From: Microbacterium sp. SORGH_AS_0862
Lineage (GTDB): Bacteria; Actinomycetota; Actinomycetes; Actinomycetales; Microbacteriaceae
Assembly (NCBI RefSeq): GCF_030818795.1
Contig: NZ_JAUTAY010000001.1
Coordinates: 3,162,001 to 3,226,000 of the forward strand
DNA length: 64,000 bases
Direction of reading: 5' to 3'
A program made the position numbers and the translations under genes. Under the pieces are notes generated by a model. It was given only the letters and a program-made list of their open reading frames with translations, was not told the DNA's origin and did not search any database. Positions 41,985 through 50,299 of the stretch are shown here, one piece after another (within the stretch, counting starts at the first letter, position 1; every line of letters starts with the position of its first letter).

Positions 41985-43040
41985 TCACCGCTCGTTCATG
42001 CGTGGGACGATCACCTGCCGATAGATGATCAGGATGCTCGCGGCCACCGGGATCGCGACGAGCGCGCCGAGAAGTCCGAGCAGCGATCCGCCGGCGAGGG
42101 CGGCGATGACGACCACCGCACCGGGGACGGCCACGGCGCGACTCATGATGCGCGGCGAGACCAGGTAGGCCTCGAGCTGCATGTAGATGACGTACCAGAT
42201 GGCCGCGGTGAGCGCGGTCGTCGGCGAGCCCAGACCCGGGATGAGACAGGTCAGGACGATGATGACCGAGCCCGTCAGCGTTCCGACCAACGGGATGAGC
42301 GAGAAGAAGAACGCGATCACAGCGAGCACGGCAGGGAACGGCGCCTGGATGATCGTCAGGAAGATGGCGCTCAGCACGCCATTGATGACGCCGAGGCTGA
42401 CCTGCCCCATGACGTAGTACCCGACGGAGTCGGTGATCTGCTCGGACAGCTCGATGAATCGCGGACGACGCGAAGCGGGGACGAGGCTGTAGACCGCTGC
42501 CTTGAGGTTCGGCGTCGACGCGGTGAAGTAGATCGTGAGGATCAGGACGATGAAGGCTCCCGTCAGTCCACCGAGGAACGCGAGGCTCGCGTTGATGACG
42601 CCGCCGGTGATGTTCCCCCAGTTCGAGATCGCCCAGTTCTGGACGTTCGTCACGGTGTCGTCGATCGTGCTGTCCTGGATTCCCGGGAACACCGAATGGA
42701 TCCAGTCCTTGACGTCTTGCCACGACGTGCTCTGAAGGAACCGCGTCACTTCCTCGACGAGCTGGCTGACCTGGCTCACGATGATCGGGACGACCATCCA
42801 CACGATGCCGGCGAAGATCGCGAGGACACCGAGGACGGTGACGAGCACGGCCGACCAGCGCGGCAGCCGTCTCCTGGTCAGCCATGCCACCACGGGCTCG
42901 AGACCGAGCGACAGGAAGAGAGCCGTGCCGATGTAGAGGAGGATCGTCGACAGGGTCTGCACGCTGCCGATGAGCAGGAGCCCCAGGCCGACGCCGAGCG
43001 TGCCGATGAAGGCGATGCGGAAAGGGTTGTGGAGCTTCAC
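41985..43040 (-). CDS. AI-2E family (YdiK/PerM-type) membrane transporter
   Basis: Membrane protein of 351 aa with about eight helices: two at the N-terminus (IAFIGTLGVGLGLLLIG; LLYIGTALFLSLGLEPVV), a long extracytoplasmic region around residues 95-150, and a C-terminal bundle with SLIPLVGTLTGSVIIVL and LLGLLGALVAIPVAA. Family members export small molecules or act as Na+/H+ antiporters; autoinducer transport should not be assumed. GTG at 43040 has GAGGAGG 4 nt upstream. Confidence 0.88.
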   Translation of the reverse strand: MKLHNPFRIAFIGTLGVGLGLLLIGSVQTLSTILLYIGTALFLSLGLEPVVAWLTRRRLPRWSAVLVTVLGVLAIFAGIVWMVVPIIVSQVSQLVEEVTRFLQSTSWQDVKDWIHSVFPGIQDSTIDDTVTNVQNWAISNWGNITGGVINASLAFLGGLTGAFIVLILTIYFTASTPNLKAAVYSLVPASRRPRFIELSEQITDSVGYYVMGQVSLGVINGVLSAIFLTIIQAPFPAVLAVIAFFFSLIPLVGTLTGSVIIVLTCLIPGLGSPTTALTAAIWYVIYMQLEAYLVSPRIMSRAVAVPGAVVVIAALAGGSLLGLLGALVAIPVAASILIIYRQVIVPRMNER

Positions 43041-43142
43041 AGTGCCTCCTCGGCGAGCGGAACGTGCTGCACACACGATACGGGCGGAGCCGCCGTGGAG
43101 TCGGCAGCGACCCCCTCTCGCGCAACACACAGGCGTCTCGGC

Positions 43143-43148
43143 TAGTCT
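43143..43148 (+). promoter_or_regulatory. -10 hexamer TAGTCT for the 43194-45931 gene pair
   Basis: TAGTCT would place the transcription start near 43155. That is downstream of the in-frame ATG at 43152 and upstream of the GGAGGAA (43181-43187) that serves GTG 43194, so GTG 43194 is the better start. Confidence 0.5.
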
Positions 43149-43193
43149 CGAATGTCGGATCGTTCCGCTCTGCGGGCATGGGAGGAAGATTTC

Positions 43194-45005
43194 GTGCGTT
43201 TCGTCTGGGCCGTCGCGGCCTTCGTACTGGCCGCTCTGCTCATCGGGGCAGGCATCGCTCAACGGACCGTTTTCTACGGCCCGTCCACGCAGAGCGCCGA
43301 GATCCCCGCCGCGGATGGAGCGGCATACACGATGGTCGACGGTGCCGTCCTGACCTCGCTGCCGGGCACGCAGACCCTGCGCGTCTCCGCTTCCGACGGC
43401 GTCTTCGTCGCCTACGGCCGCACCTCCGACATGCGTGCCTGGCTCTCCGATCAGACGTACAACGAGGTCTCCGTCGGGCAGGACGGCGTCTTGAACGCCG
43501 AGCTGATCGAGCCCCAGGCCTCTGAGGAGGATGCCGCCGCCGACACAGCGGGTGAAGGGGACCAGGCGGCGCCCGGAAGCCGCAATCCCGCGCAGTCCGA
43601 TCTCTGGCTCGCTCAGTACAGCGACGATCGCGCGGTCAGTGTTCCCCTGCAACTGCCCGACTCGATGAGCGTGCTGATCGCCTCGGACGGCACGAAGGCC
43701 GCTCCCGCCGAGGCCAGCATCACCTGGAACATCGCCCAGACGACGCCCTGGGCAGGACCGCTCATGCTCCTGGGCGGCGTCGCGCTCGTCGCGGGGATCG
43801 TGCTGTACATCCTGGCCATCAGACACGACCGGCGCTCCCGCGGACCGCGCCGGAAAGCGCCGCCGCCCCTGCCGGAGACGCAGCCGATCGATCTCGCCGT
43901 CGAGCCGGGGGCGAAGGGCGTGATCAGTGCCACGCCTTCGCGACGATCCTCGCGTCGCCCGTTGCTCGCCGTTCCGTTGGCGGTGGTGGGTGCGCTCGTC
44001 TTCACCGGTTGCTCTCCGGATGCGTGGCCGGATCTGGCTCCGACGCCGACGCCCTCCGGGACCGCGGCAATCGTCGACTCGGCCGATCAGCAGGCGCCTG
44101 CAGTGACGGAGGCGCAGGCGCAGGCGATCCTGCAGCGTATCTCGACGACGGTCGCGTCCGCCGATGAGGCACGCGACGCGAACCTCGCGGCCACCCGGCT
44201 CGATGGAGCCGCGCTGGCCGAGCGCAACACGAATTACGCCCTGCGCGGCGCTCTCGCCGATGAGGCGGCGCTCCCTCCGATTCCGGCCGAGCCCACGCAG
44301 ATCATCCTGCCGCAGGCGTTCGACGATTGGCCGCGCACGGTGATGGCCGTCGTGCAGAAGGAAGGCGCCCAGGGACCGGTCTCCACGATCATGTTCCTGA
44401 CGCAGGCCGACCAGTGGGCCGATTACAAGCTGTCGTACATCGGGGATCTGCTGGGATCGGTCGAGATGCCCGATCTCGCTCCCGCGTACATCGGCGCCTC
44501 CCAGGTTCCGCCGGACTCGTCGTTCCTGACGATCGCGCCGGACAAGCTGGCAGAGGCGTACGCCGACGTCCTGAACAACGGCAAGGACAGCTCGTCCATC
44601 GCACTGTTCGACGAGCAGACCGACCTGTTCAGTCAGAATGTCACCGCGAACCGCCAGGAACGCCGGGACAAGTTCAATGAGACCGGTGCCTCGACCGGCA
44701 CGATCGAGTTCGCGGCCCAGGCGGGCAGCCAGGCTCCGCTCGCTCTCGCGACCCTCGAGAGCGGAGCGATCGTCGCGGTCTCCGTCAACGAAGTCGACAC
44801 AGTCACGCCGAACAGCGGCGACGTCGTGATCAAGCTGACCGACAATCCCACCGTTCAGGCGCTGACCGGTGTGTCGGAGTCCGCCACCGGCGTGAGCTCG
44901 ACGTTCGCCGACCAGCTGTTCTTCTATGTGCCGGCGCAAGGCTCCTCGGAGAAGATCCGACTCCTCGGTTACACCTCCAACATCCTGGAAGCGAAGGTTC
45001 TGTGA
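43194..45005 (+). CDS. large envelope protein with two membrane anchors and an internal lipobox-like segment
   Basis: A 603-aa protein of unknown function; I recall similar proteins paired with thioredoxin-like genes in Microbacteriaceae. A signal-anchor helix covers residues 5-20, an exported region follows, and a second helix spans about 187-209. Then comes a basic cytosol-like stretch (RHDRRSRGPRRKAP). Residues 254-273 form a third segment, RRPLLAVPLAVVGALVFTGC, which looks like a lipoprotein signal with FTGC. The remaining 330 residues look exported. It ends in TGA overlapping the next start. Confidence 0.75.
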   Translation: MRFVWAVAAFVLAALLIGAGIAQRTVFYGPSTQSAEIPAADGAAYTMVDGAVLTSLPGTQTLRVSASDGVFVAYGRTSDMRAWLSDQTYNEVSVGQDGVLNAELIEPQASEEDAAADTAGEGDQAAPGSRNPAQSDLWLAQYSDDRAVSVPLQLPDSMSVLIASDGTKAAPAEASITWNIAQTTPWAGPLMLLGGVALVAGIVLYILAIRHDRRSRGPRRKAPPPLPETQPIDLAVEPGAKGVISATPSRRSSRRPLLAVPLAVVGALVFTGCSPDAWPDLAPTPTPSGTAAIVDSADQQAPAVTEAQAQAILQRISTTVASADEARDANLAATRLDGAALAERNTNYALRGALADEAALPPIPAEPTQIILPQAFDDWPRTVMAVVQKEGAQGPVSTIMFLTQADQWADYKLSYIGDLLGSVEMPDLAPAYIGASQVPPDSSFLTIAPDKLAEAYADVLNNGKDSSSIALFDEQTDLFSQNVTANRQERRDKFNETGASTGTIEFAAQAGSQAPLALATLESGAIVAVSVNEVDTVTPNSGDVVIKLTDNPTVQALTGVSESATGVSSTFADQLFFYVPAQGSSEKIRLLGYTSNILEAKVL

Positions 45006-45931
45006 TGTCCGATCAGGCCCCCGGAGCCGTCCTGCGCGGCGCCGTCGATCTCTCCGCTCTTCGAAACCGGCCCGCTCCGGGGTCGAATGCCGCCCCCTCC
45101 TCCCCGGCGGCCGGCTCCCTCGTGCAGGATGTGACCGACGCGACGTTCGGCCAGATCCTCGAGCTCTCGCGGACGGTCCCGGTCGTCGTGGACCTCTGGG
45201 CCGAATGGTGCGGACCCTGCAAGCAGCTCAGCCCCATCCTCGAGAAGGTGGTGGAAGAGCTCGCCGGGCGTCTCGTCCTGGCGAAGGTGGATGTGGACGC
45301 CAACCCGCAGATCGCGCAGGGCTTCCGTGCGCAGTCCATTCCCCTGGTCGTGGCTCTCGTCGGCGGCCAGCCGGTTCCGCTGTTCACCGGCGCCGTTCCC
45401 GAGGAGCAGGTCCGTGAGGTCTTCTCGCAGCTCCTGCAGCTCGCGGCGCAGAACGGGGTCACGGGGACGGTCGATGCCGGCACCGGGAGCCCGGCGGACG
45501 CTCCCGAGGAGGCGCCGCTGCCGCCCTTGCACGCGGAGGCCTTCGCGGCGATCGAAGACGGCGACTATGCGCGGGCGGCGTCGGCGTATGAGCGTGCGCT
45601 GGCAGAGAACCCGCGCGACGCCGATGCCCACGCGGGCCTCGGCCAGGTGCGTCTGCTGCAGCGCGTGCAGGGCGCGGACCTGCAGCAGGCCCGTGCGGCA
45701 GCCGCCGCCGCGCCCACCGACATCGACGCGCAGCTCCTGGTGGCCGACCTCGACATCTCGGGCGGACACGTGGACGACGCGTTCGGGCGGCTGCTCGACC
45801 TGTTCGCCGCGCTGCCGGCCGATGACCGCGCACCGGTGCGCGCGCGTCTGCTCGAGCTGTTCGGCCTCGTCGGCGACGCGGATCCCCGGGTCATCCGCGC
45901 GCGCGGACGCCTCGCCTCACTCCTGTTCTGA
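45005..45931 (+). CDS. thioredoxin-TPR protein (CnoX/YbbN-like)
   Basis: Probably a redox-active chaperone-holdase that protects clients under oxidative stress, by analogy with CnoX. The 308-aa protein has a thioredoxin domain at about residues 40-150 with WAEWCGPCKQL, a full CGPC pair, and the cis-Pro in SIPLVVAL. A C-terminal TPR-like helical domain follows (DYARAASAYERALAENPRDADAHAGLGQVRLL). E. coli CnoX lacks the full CxxC, so this one may retain oxidoreductase activity. No signal peptide. Confidence 0.9.
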   Translation: MSDQAPGAVLRGAVDLSALRNRPAPGSNAAPSSPAAGSLVQDVTDATFGQILELSRTVPVVVDLWAEWCGPCKQLSPILEKVVEELAGRLVLAKVDVDANPQIAQGFRAQSIPLVVALVGGQPVPLFTGAVPEEQVREVFSQLLQLAAQNGVTGTVDAGTGSPADAPEEAPLPPLHAEAFAAIEDGDYARAASAYERALAENPRDADAHAGLGQVRLLQRVQGADLQQARAAAAAAPTDIDAQLLVADLDISGGHVDDAFGRLLDLFAALPADDRAPVRARLLELFGLVGDADPRVIRARGRLASLLF

Positions 45932-45948
45932 GGCCGAGGCGCCCGGGT

Positions 45949-46000
45949 TCGGAGCGCGATTCGTGCTGTGGGGCGCCATGTTCGCGCCCCGACGCTCCGA
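45949..46000. terminator. nested hairpin between convergent genes
   Basis: TCGGAGCG (45949-45956) pairs with CGCTCCGA (45993-46000), and inside it GGGGCGC (45970-45976) pairs with GCGCCCC (45984-45990). It sits between the ends of the thioredoxin-TPR gene and glgB, so it is a likely bidirectional terminator. Confidence 0.6.
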
Positions 46001-46021
46001 TCGCGCCCCAAACCCGTTCTG

Positions 46022-48160
46022 TCACTCGGCGGGACGCAGCCAGAGCGCTCCGAGCGGCGGCAGCGTCATCCGTGCGCGCCCGGATGCATCGGCGGTCACC
46101 GCTCCGAGGTTGCCCACTCCGGAACCTCCGAAGGCGGATGCGTCGGAGTTGAGCAGCTCCTGCCAGACGCCCGCGAGGGGGAGATCCAGCTCATAGTCGT
46201 GCAGCGGCGCGCCGGAGAAGTTCGAGACCGCGACGAGGGGTCTGCCGTCGGCGTCCCAGCGGACGAACGCCGAGACGTTCGGGTTCCACGTGGGTCCGCC
46301 GATGCGGGAGAACGCAGAGCCGTCCGCGTCCCGCTGCCACAGCGCCGGGGTATCGCGGTACGTCGCGTTCAGGGCGGCGACGAAGTCGCCGAGCTCACGG
46401 TGGGCGGGCTGGTCGAGCAGCCACCACTCGAGTGATCGCGATTCGGACCATTCCGCGATCTGTCCGAACTCCTGACCCATGAACAGCAGTTGCTTGCCGG
46501 GGTGGGCCCACATGTAGGAGAGGAAGAGGCGCATTCCCGCGAGCTTCTGCCAGTGGTCGCCGGGCATCCGCGCGAAAAGGGAGCCCTTGCCGTGCACGAC
46601 CTCGTCGTGGCTGATGGGGAGCACGTAGTTCTCGCTGAACGCGTACACGAACGAGAAGGACAGCTCGCCCTCGTGGTGCGCGCGGTAAAGCGGGTCGCGC
46701 GAGATGTAGACGAGCGAGTCGTTCATCCACCCCATGTTCCACTTGAAGCCGAATCCGAGGCCGCCGGCGCTCGTCGGCGCTGTGACGCCCGGGTAGCTCG
46801 TCGATTCCTCCGCGATCATGGCGATGCCGGGGAACTTCTTGTAGACGGTCGCGTTGGTCTCCTGGAGGAACTGGATCGCCTCCAGGTTCTCGCGGCCACC
46901 GTAGATGTTGGGCTCCCACTCGCCGGCCTCGCGGGAGTAGTCGAGGTAGAGCATGGAGGCGACCGCATCCACACGCAGGCCGTCGACGTGGAACTCCTCG
47001 AACCAGTACAGCGCGTTGGCGACGAGGAAGTTGCGCACCTCGGCCCGGCCGTAGTCGAAGATCAGGGTTCCCCAGTCCTTGTGCTCGCCGCGCCGCGGAT
47101 CGGGGTGCTCATAGAGGGCCTCGCCGTCGAAACGGGCGAGCGCGAACTCGTCACGGGGGAAGTGACCCGGAACCCAGTCCATGATCACTCCGATGCCGGC
47201 GCCGTGCAGCCGGTCGATGAGGTAGCGGAGGTCGTCGGGTGAGCCGAACCGGCTCGTCGGCGCGTAGTAGCCGCTCACCTGGTATCCCCACGAACCGCCG
47301 AAGGGATGCTCGGCGAGCGGGAGGAACTCGACGTGCGTGAACCCCTGGGCGCTCACGTACTCGATGAGCGGGTCGGCGGCGTCGCGGTAGCCCAGCCCCG
47401 GCCGCCACGAGCCGAGGTGCAGCTCGTAGACCGACATCGGGCGCTCGAGCGGCTGGCTGGCGGCGCGTTCGGCGATCCACGCGTCGTCGCCCCATTCGTA
47501 GCCCGATTCCGTCACGACCGAGGCCGTCGCCGGCGGCAGCTCGGCGCGACGTGCCATCGGATCGGCCTTGAGGATCCACCGGCCGTCGCGCGTGAGGATC
47601 TCGTACTTGTAGGTGCTGTCCGCGCCCACACCCGGCGCGAAGAGCTCCCACACTCCGCTCGCGCCCATCGACCTCATGCTGTGCGACTGACCGTCCCAGC
47701 CGTTGAAGTCGGCGGCGACGCGCACGGCCTGAGCATGGGGGGCCCAGACCGCGAAGGACGTCCCCATCACGCCCTCGTGTTCGCGCACGTGGGAGCCGAG
47801 CACCTGCCAGAGCTGCTCGTGGCGTCCCTCGCGGATGAGGTGGAGGTCGAGTTCCCCGACCGTCGGTGAGAAGCGGTAGGGGTCGTCTGCGGTGTGCGCA
47901 GCGGAGCCCTCGTATGCGGCGGTGAGCCGGTACGGGCCCGCGTCGCCGCGGTACGCGCCCTCCCAGATGCCCGCGCGGACATGTTCGAGCGCTGTCTCTC
48001 GGCCATCGGCGAAGACGGCCGTGACGGATGCGGCCAGTGGCCGCCGGGCGCGGATCACTCCGCCGGCCGCGCCATCGGGGTGCAGACCCAGCACGTCGTG
48101 CGGGGCGTAATAGGAGCCGGTGGCGACGGTGTCGAGCACCCGGGGTTCGATGACGCTCAT
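46022..48160 (-). CDS. glgB: 1,4-alpha-glucan branching enzyme
   Basis: GH13 enzyme that makes alpha-1,6 branches in glycogen-like glucan. The 712-aa protein has an N-terminal beta domain, the CBM48 part (FAVWAPHAQAVRVAADFNGWDG), the barrel with DWVPGHFP, the nucleophile Asp in GLRVDAVASMLY, the acid Glu in IAEESTSYPG, and ISHDEVVHGK with the transition-state His-Asp. Its ATG overlaps the glgE stop, so the two are coupled. Confidence 0.96.
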   Translation of the reverse strand: MSVIEPRVLDTVATGSYYAPHDVLGLHPDGAAGGVIRARRPLAASVTAVFADGRETALEHVRAGIWEGAYRGDAGPYRLTAAYEGSAAHTADDPYRFSPTVGELDLHLIREGRHEQLWQVLGSHVREHEGVMGTSFAVWAPHAQAVRVAADFNGWDGQSHSMRSMGASGVWELFAPGVGADSTYKYEILTRDGRWILKADPMARRAELPPATASVVTESGYEWGDDAWIAERAASQPLERPMSVYELHLGSWRPGLGYRDAADPLIEYVSAQGFTHVEFLPLAEHPFGGSWGYQVSGYYAPTSRFGSPDDLRYLIDRLHGAGIGVIMDWVPGHFPRDEFALARFDGEALYEHPDPRRGEHKDWGTLIFDYGRAEVRNFLVANALYWFEEFHVDGLRVDAVASMLYLDYSREAGEWEPNIYGGRENLEAIQFLQETNATVYKKFPGIAMIAEESTSYPGVTAPTSAGGLGFGFKWNMGWMNDSLVYISRDPLYRAHHEGELSFSFVYAFSENYVLPISHDEVVHGKGSLFARMPGDHWQKLAGMRLFLSYMWAHPGKQLLFMGQEFGQIAEWSESRSLEWWLLDQPAHRELGDFVAALNATYRDTPALWQRDADGSAFSRIGGPTWNPNVSAFVRWDADGRPLVAVSNFSGAPLHDYELDLPLAGVWQELLNSDASAFGGSGVGNLGAVTADASGRARMTLPPLGALWLRPAE

Positions 48161-50238
48161 GCGAGGCCCTTCACGTGCAGGATGTGCGCCGGCTCGTGGA
48201 ACGCGTCCAGCCGCACATAGTTGTGGTCGGTCCAGGTCCAGGAGGCACCCGTCACGAGGTCTTCGACGAGGTACGGCGATCCCGCCGGGATGCCCCATGC
48301 CGCGGTGTCCAGATGCACGGTCGTCTCGCGCGCGGAGTGCGGATCGACGTTCACGACGACGATGATCGTGTCGCTCTCGCCGCTCTCACTGAGGGCGCCG
48401 TCGAGGTGCTTCGAGTAGACCAGGATCGCGTCGTCGTCGCTGTGCTGGATCTGGAGGTTGCGCAGCTGGCGCAGCGCGGGATGCTCGCGCCGGACCCGGT
48501 TGAGGAAGGCGAGGTAGGGCGCGAGCGAGTCGCCGTCCGCCTCGGCCTGCTCCCAGTCGCGGAGCTTGTACTCGTACTTCTCGTTGTCGATGTTCTCCTC
48601 GCTGCCCGGGCGCGCCACGTTCTCGAACAGCTCGTAGCCCGCGTAGACGCCGTAGGTCGGCGCCGCGGTCGCCGCGATCGTCGCGCGGATCCGGTAGGCC
48701 GCGCGCCCTCCGTACTGGAGGTACTCGGTGAGGATGTCCGGGGTGTTGACGAAGAGGTTGGGGCGCAGGTAGTCGTCGGTCTCGTGGGCGAGCGAGTCGA
48801 GGAACTCCTCGAGCTCGGCCTTCGAGTTGCGCCACGTGAAATACGTGTAGCTCTGCTGGAAACCCGCCTGTGCGAGCCCGCGCAACGGCGTGGGCCTGGT
48901 GAATGCCTCGGCCAGGAAGACGACGTCGGGCGCCTCGTCGCGGACGGTGCGGATCAGCCACTCCCAGAACTGCAGCGGCTTGGTGTGGGGATTGTCGACG
49001 CGGAAGATCCTCACGCCCTGGGCGATCCAGTGGCGCACGATGCGCAGCACCTCGGCACGGATGCCCGCGGGGTCGTTGTCGAAGTTGACGGGATAGATGT
49101 CCTGGTACTTCTTCGGAGGGTTCTCCGCGTACGCGATCGTTCCGTCGGGGAGGGTCGTGAACCACTCCGGGTGCTCCGTCACCCACGGATGATCGGGCGA
49201 CGCCTGCAACGCCAGATCGAGCGCGATCTCGATGCCGGCGGATGCGGCCGCAGCCACGAAGGCGCGGAAGTCGGCCAGTGAGCCGAGTTCCGGATGGACG
49301 GCATCGTGGCCGCCTTCCGGCGCGCCGATCGCCCACGGGGATCCGGGGTCGGCGGGGCCCGCGCTCAGCGTGTTGTTGGGGCCCTTGCGGTGGGTGCGGC
49401 CGATGGGATGGATCGGCGGCAGGTAGAGCACATCGAACCCCATCGCCGCAACGCCCGGCAGCCGATCGACGGCGGTGCGGAACGTGCCCGGCTCGATGGC
49501 CCCGTCGGCCCGGCGCCTCGCTCCCTCGGATCGGGGGAAGAACTCGTACCATGCGCCGACGCCCGCCCGCTCGCGCTCGACGAGGAGCTCGTGCGTCGCG
49601 CCGAGGGTCCAGAGCTCGCCGAGCGGGCGGGCGGTGAAGGCCTCTGCGATGCGGTCGTCGTGGACGATGGCGAGAGAGGTCTCCTCGTCGGTGCCGCTCG
49701 CGCGTAGGAGCGCGGCGTTCTCCGTCAACAGGCGCCTCTCTGCGGCGGGGCGGTCCTTCTCCGCGGCGGCGTCGTCGAAGAGGCGTGCTCCGATCTCGCG
49801 CATCAGCGCCACATCCACGCCCGCGGGGATCTTCAGCTCGGCCGCATGGCGCCAGGTGGCGTACCGGTCGGCGAACGCCTCGAAACGGAAGGACCACGTC
49901 CCCTGCACGAGCAGCGTGACCAGGACGCCCCACGTGTCCAACCCGTCCTCGTGGGCGTCGAGCCGATGCAGCGACTCGCTTCCGTCGGGCGCGGTCAGCC
50001 GCAGCTGCACGCCGATCAGGTCGTGCCCCTCTCGGAACGCGCGCACGCGGAACGGGACGACCTCGCCCGCGAAGGCGGAAGGGTCGAACCGCGGGTCGGG
50101 CGTCGACGGTCGTTCCGCGCTGAGCGGGATGCGGCCGGTCAGCGTGTCGGCGGGCGCGGGCGCCGCGACGGTGCGCAGCGGGATCTCGGCTCCGCTTCGT
50201 TGAGTGCGGACGGGGAGCGATCGTGTCGGAGTGGCCAC
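48157..50238 (-). CDS. glgE: alpha-1,4-glucan:maltose-1-phosphate maltosyltransferase
   Basis: GH13 subfamily 3 enzyme that extends glucan chains from maltose-1-phosphate. The 693-aa protein has GVGAWYEFFPRS, FDVLYLPPIHPIGRTHRKGPNN, the NPPKKYQDIYPVNFDND loop and the catalytic Asp in IFRVDNPHTKPLQFWEW, with Glu in VFLAEAFTRP. These are diagnostic of GlgE. It is coupled to glgB. The trehalose-to-maltose-1-phosphate enzymes (treS, mak) are not in the window. Confidence 0.95.
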   Translation of the reverse strand: MATPTRSLPVRTQRSGAEIPLRTVAAPAPADTLTGRIPLSAERPSTPDPRFDPSAFAGEVVPFRVRAFREGHDLIGVQLRLTAPDGSESLHRLDAHEDGLDTWGVLVTLLVQGTWSFRFEAFADRYATWRHAAELKIPAGVDVALMREIGARLFDDAAAEKDRPAAERRLLTENAALLRASGTDEETSLAIVHDDRIAEAFTARPLGELWTLGATHELLVERERAGVGAWYEFFPRSEGARRRADGAIEPGTFRTAVDRLPGVAAMGFDVLYLPPIHPIGRTHRKGPNNTLSAGPADPGSPWAIGAPEGGHDAVHPELGSLADFRAFVAAAASAGIEIALDLALQASPDHPWVTEHPEWFTTLPDGTIAYAENPPKKYQDIYPVNFDNDPAGIRAEVLRIVRHWIAQGVRIFRVDNPHTKPLQFWEWLIRTVRDEAPDVVFLAEAFTRPTPLRGLAQAGFQQSYTYFTWRNSKAELEEFLDSLAHETDDYLRPNLFVNTPDILTEYLQYGGRAAYRIRATIAATAAPTYGVYAGYELFENVARPGSEENIDNEKYEYKLRDWEQAEADGDSLAPYLAFLNRVRREHPALRQLRNLQIQHSDDDAILVYSKHLDGALSESGESDTIIVVVNVDPHSARETTVHLDTAAWGIPAGSPYLVEDLVTGASWTWTDHNYVRLDAFHEPAHILHVKGLA

Positions 50239-50299
50239 ACAGCGAACCTATCGCGGGCGGGTGCGGCACGACAGGCGTGACGCGGTCGGTGCGAACGTG

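Noticed and set aside
41985..43040. Quorum-sensing (AI-2) exporter
   Set aside because: The AI-2E family name is historic, and no luxS or Lsr gene is in the window.
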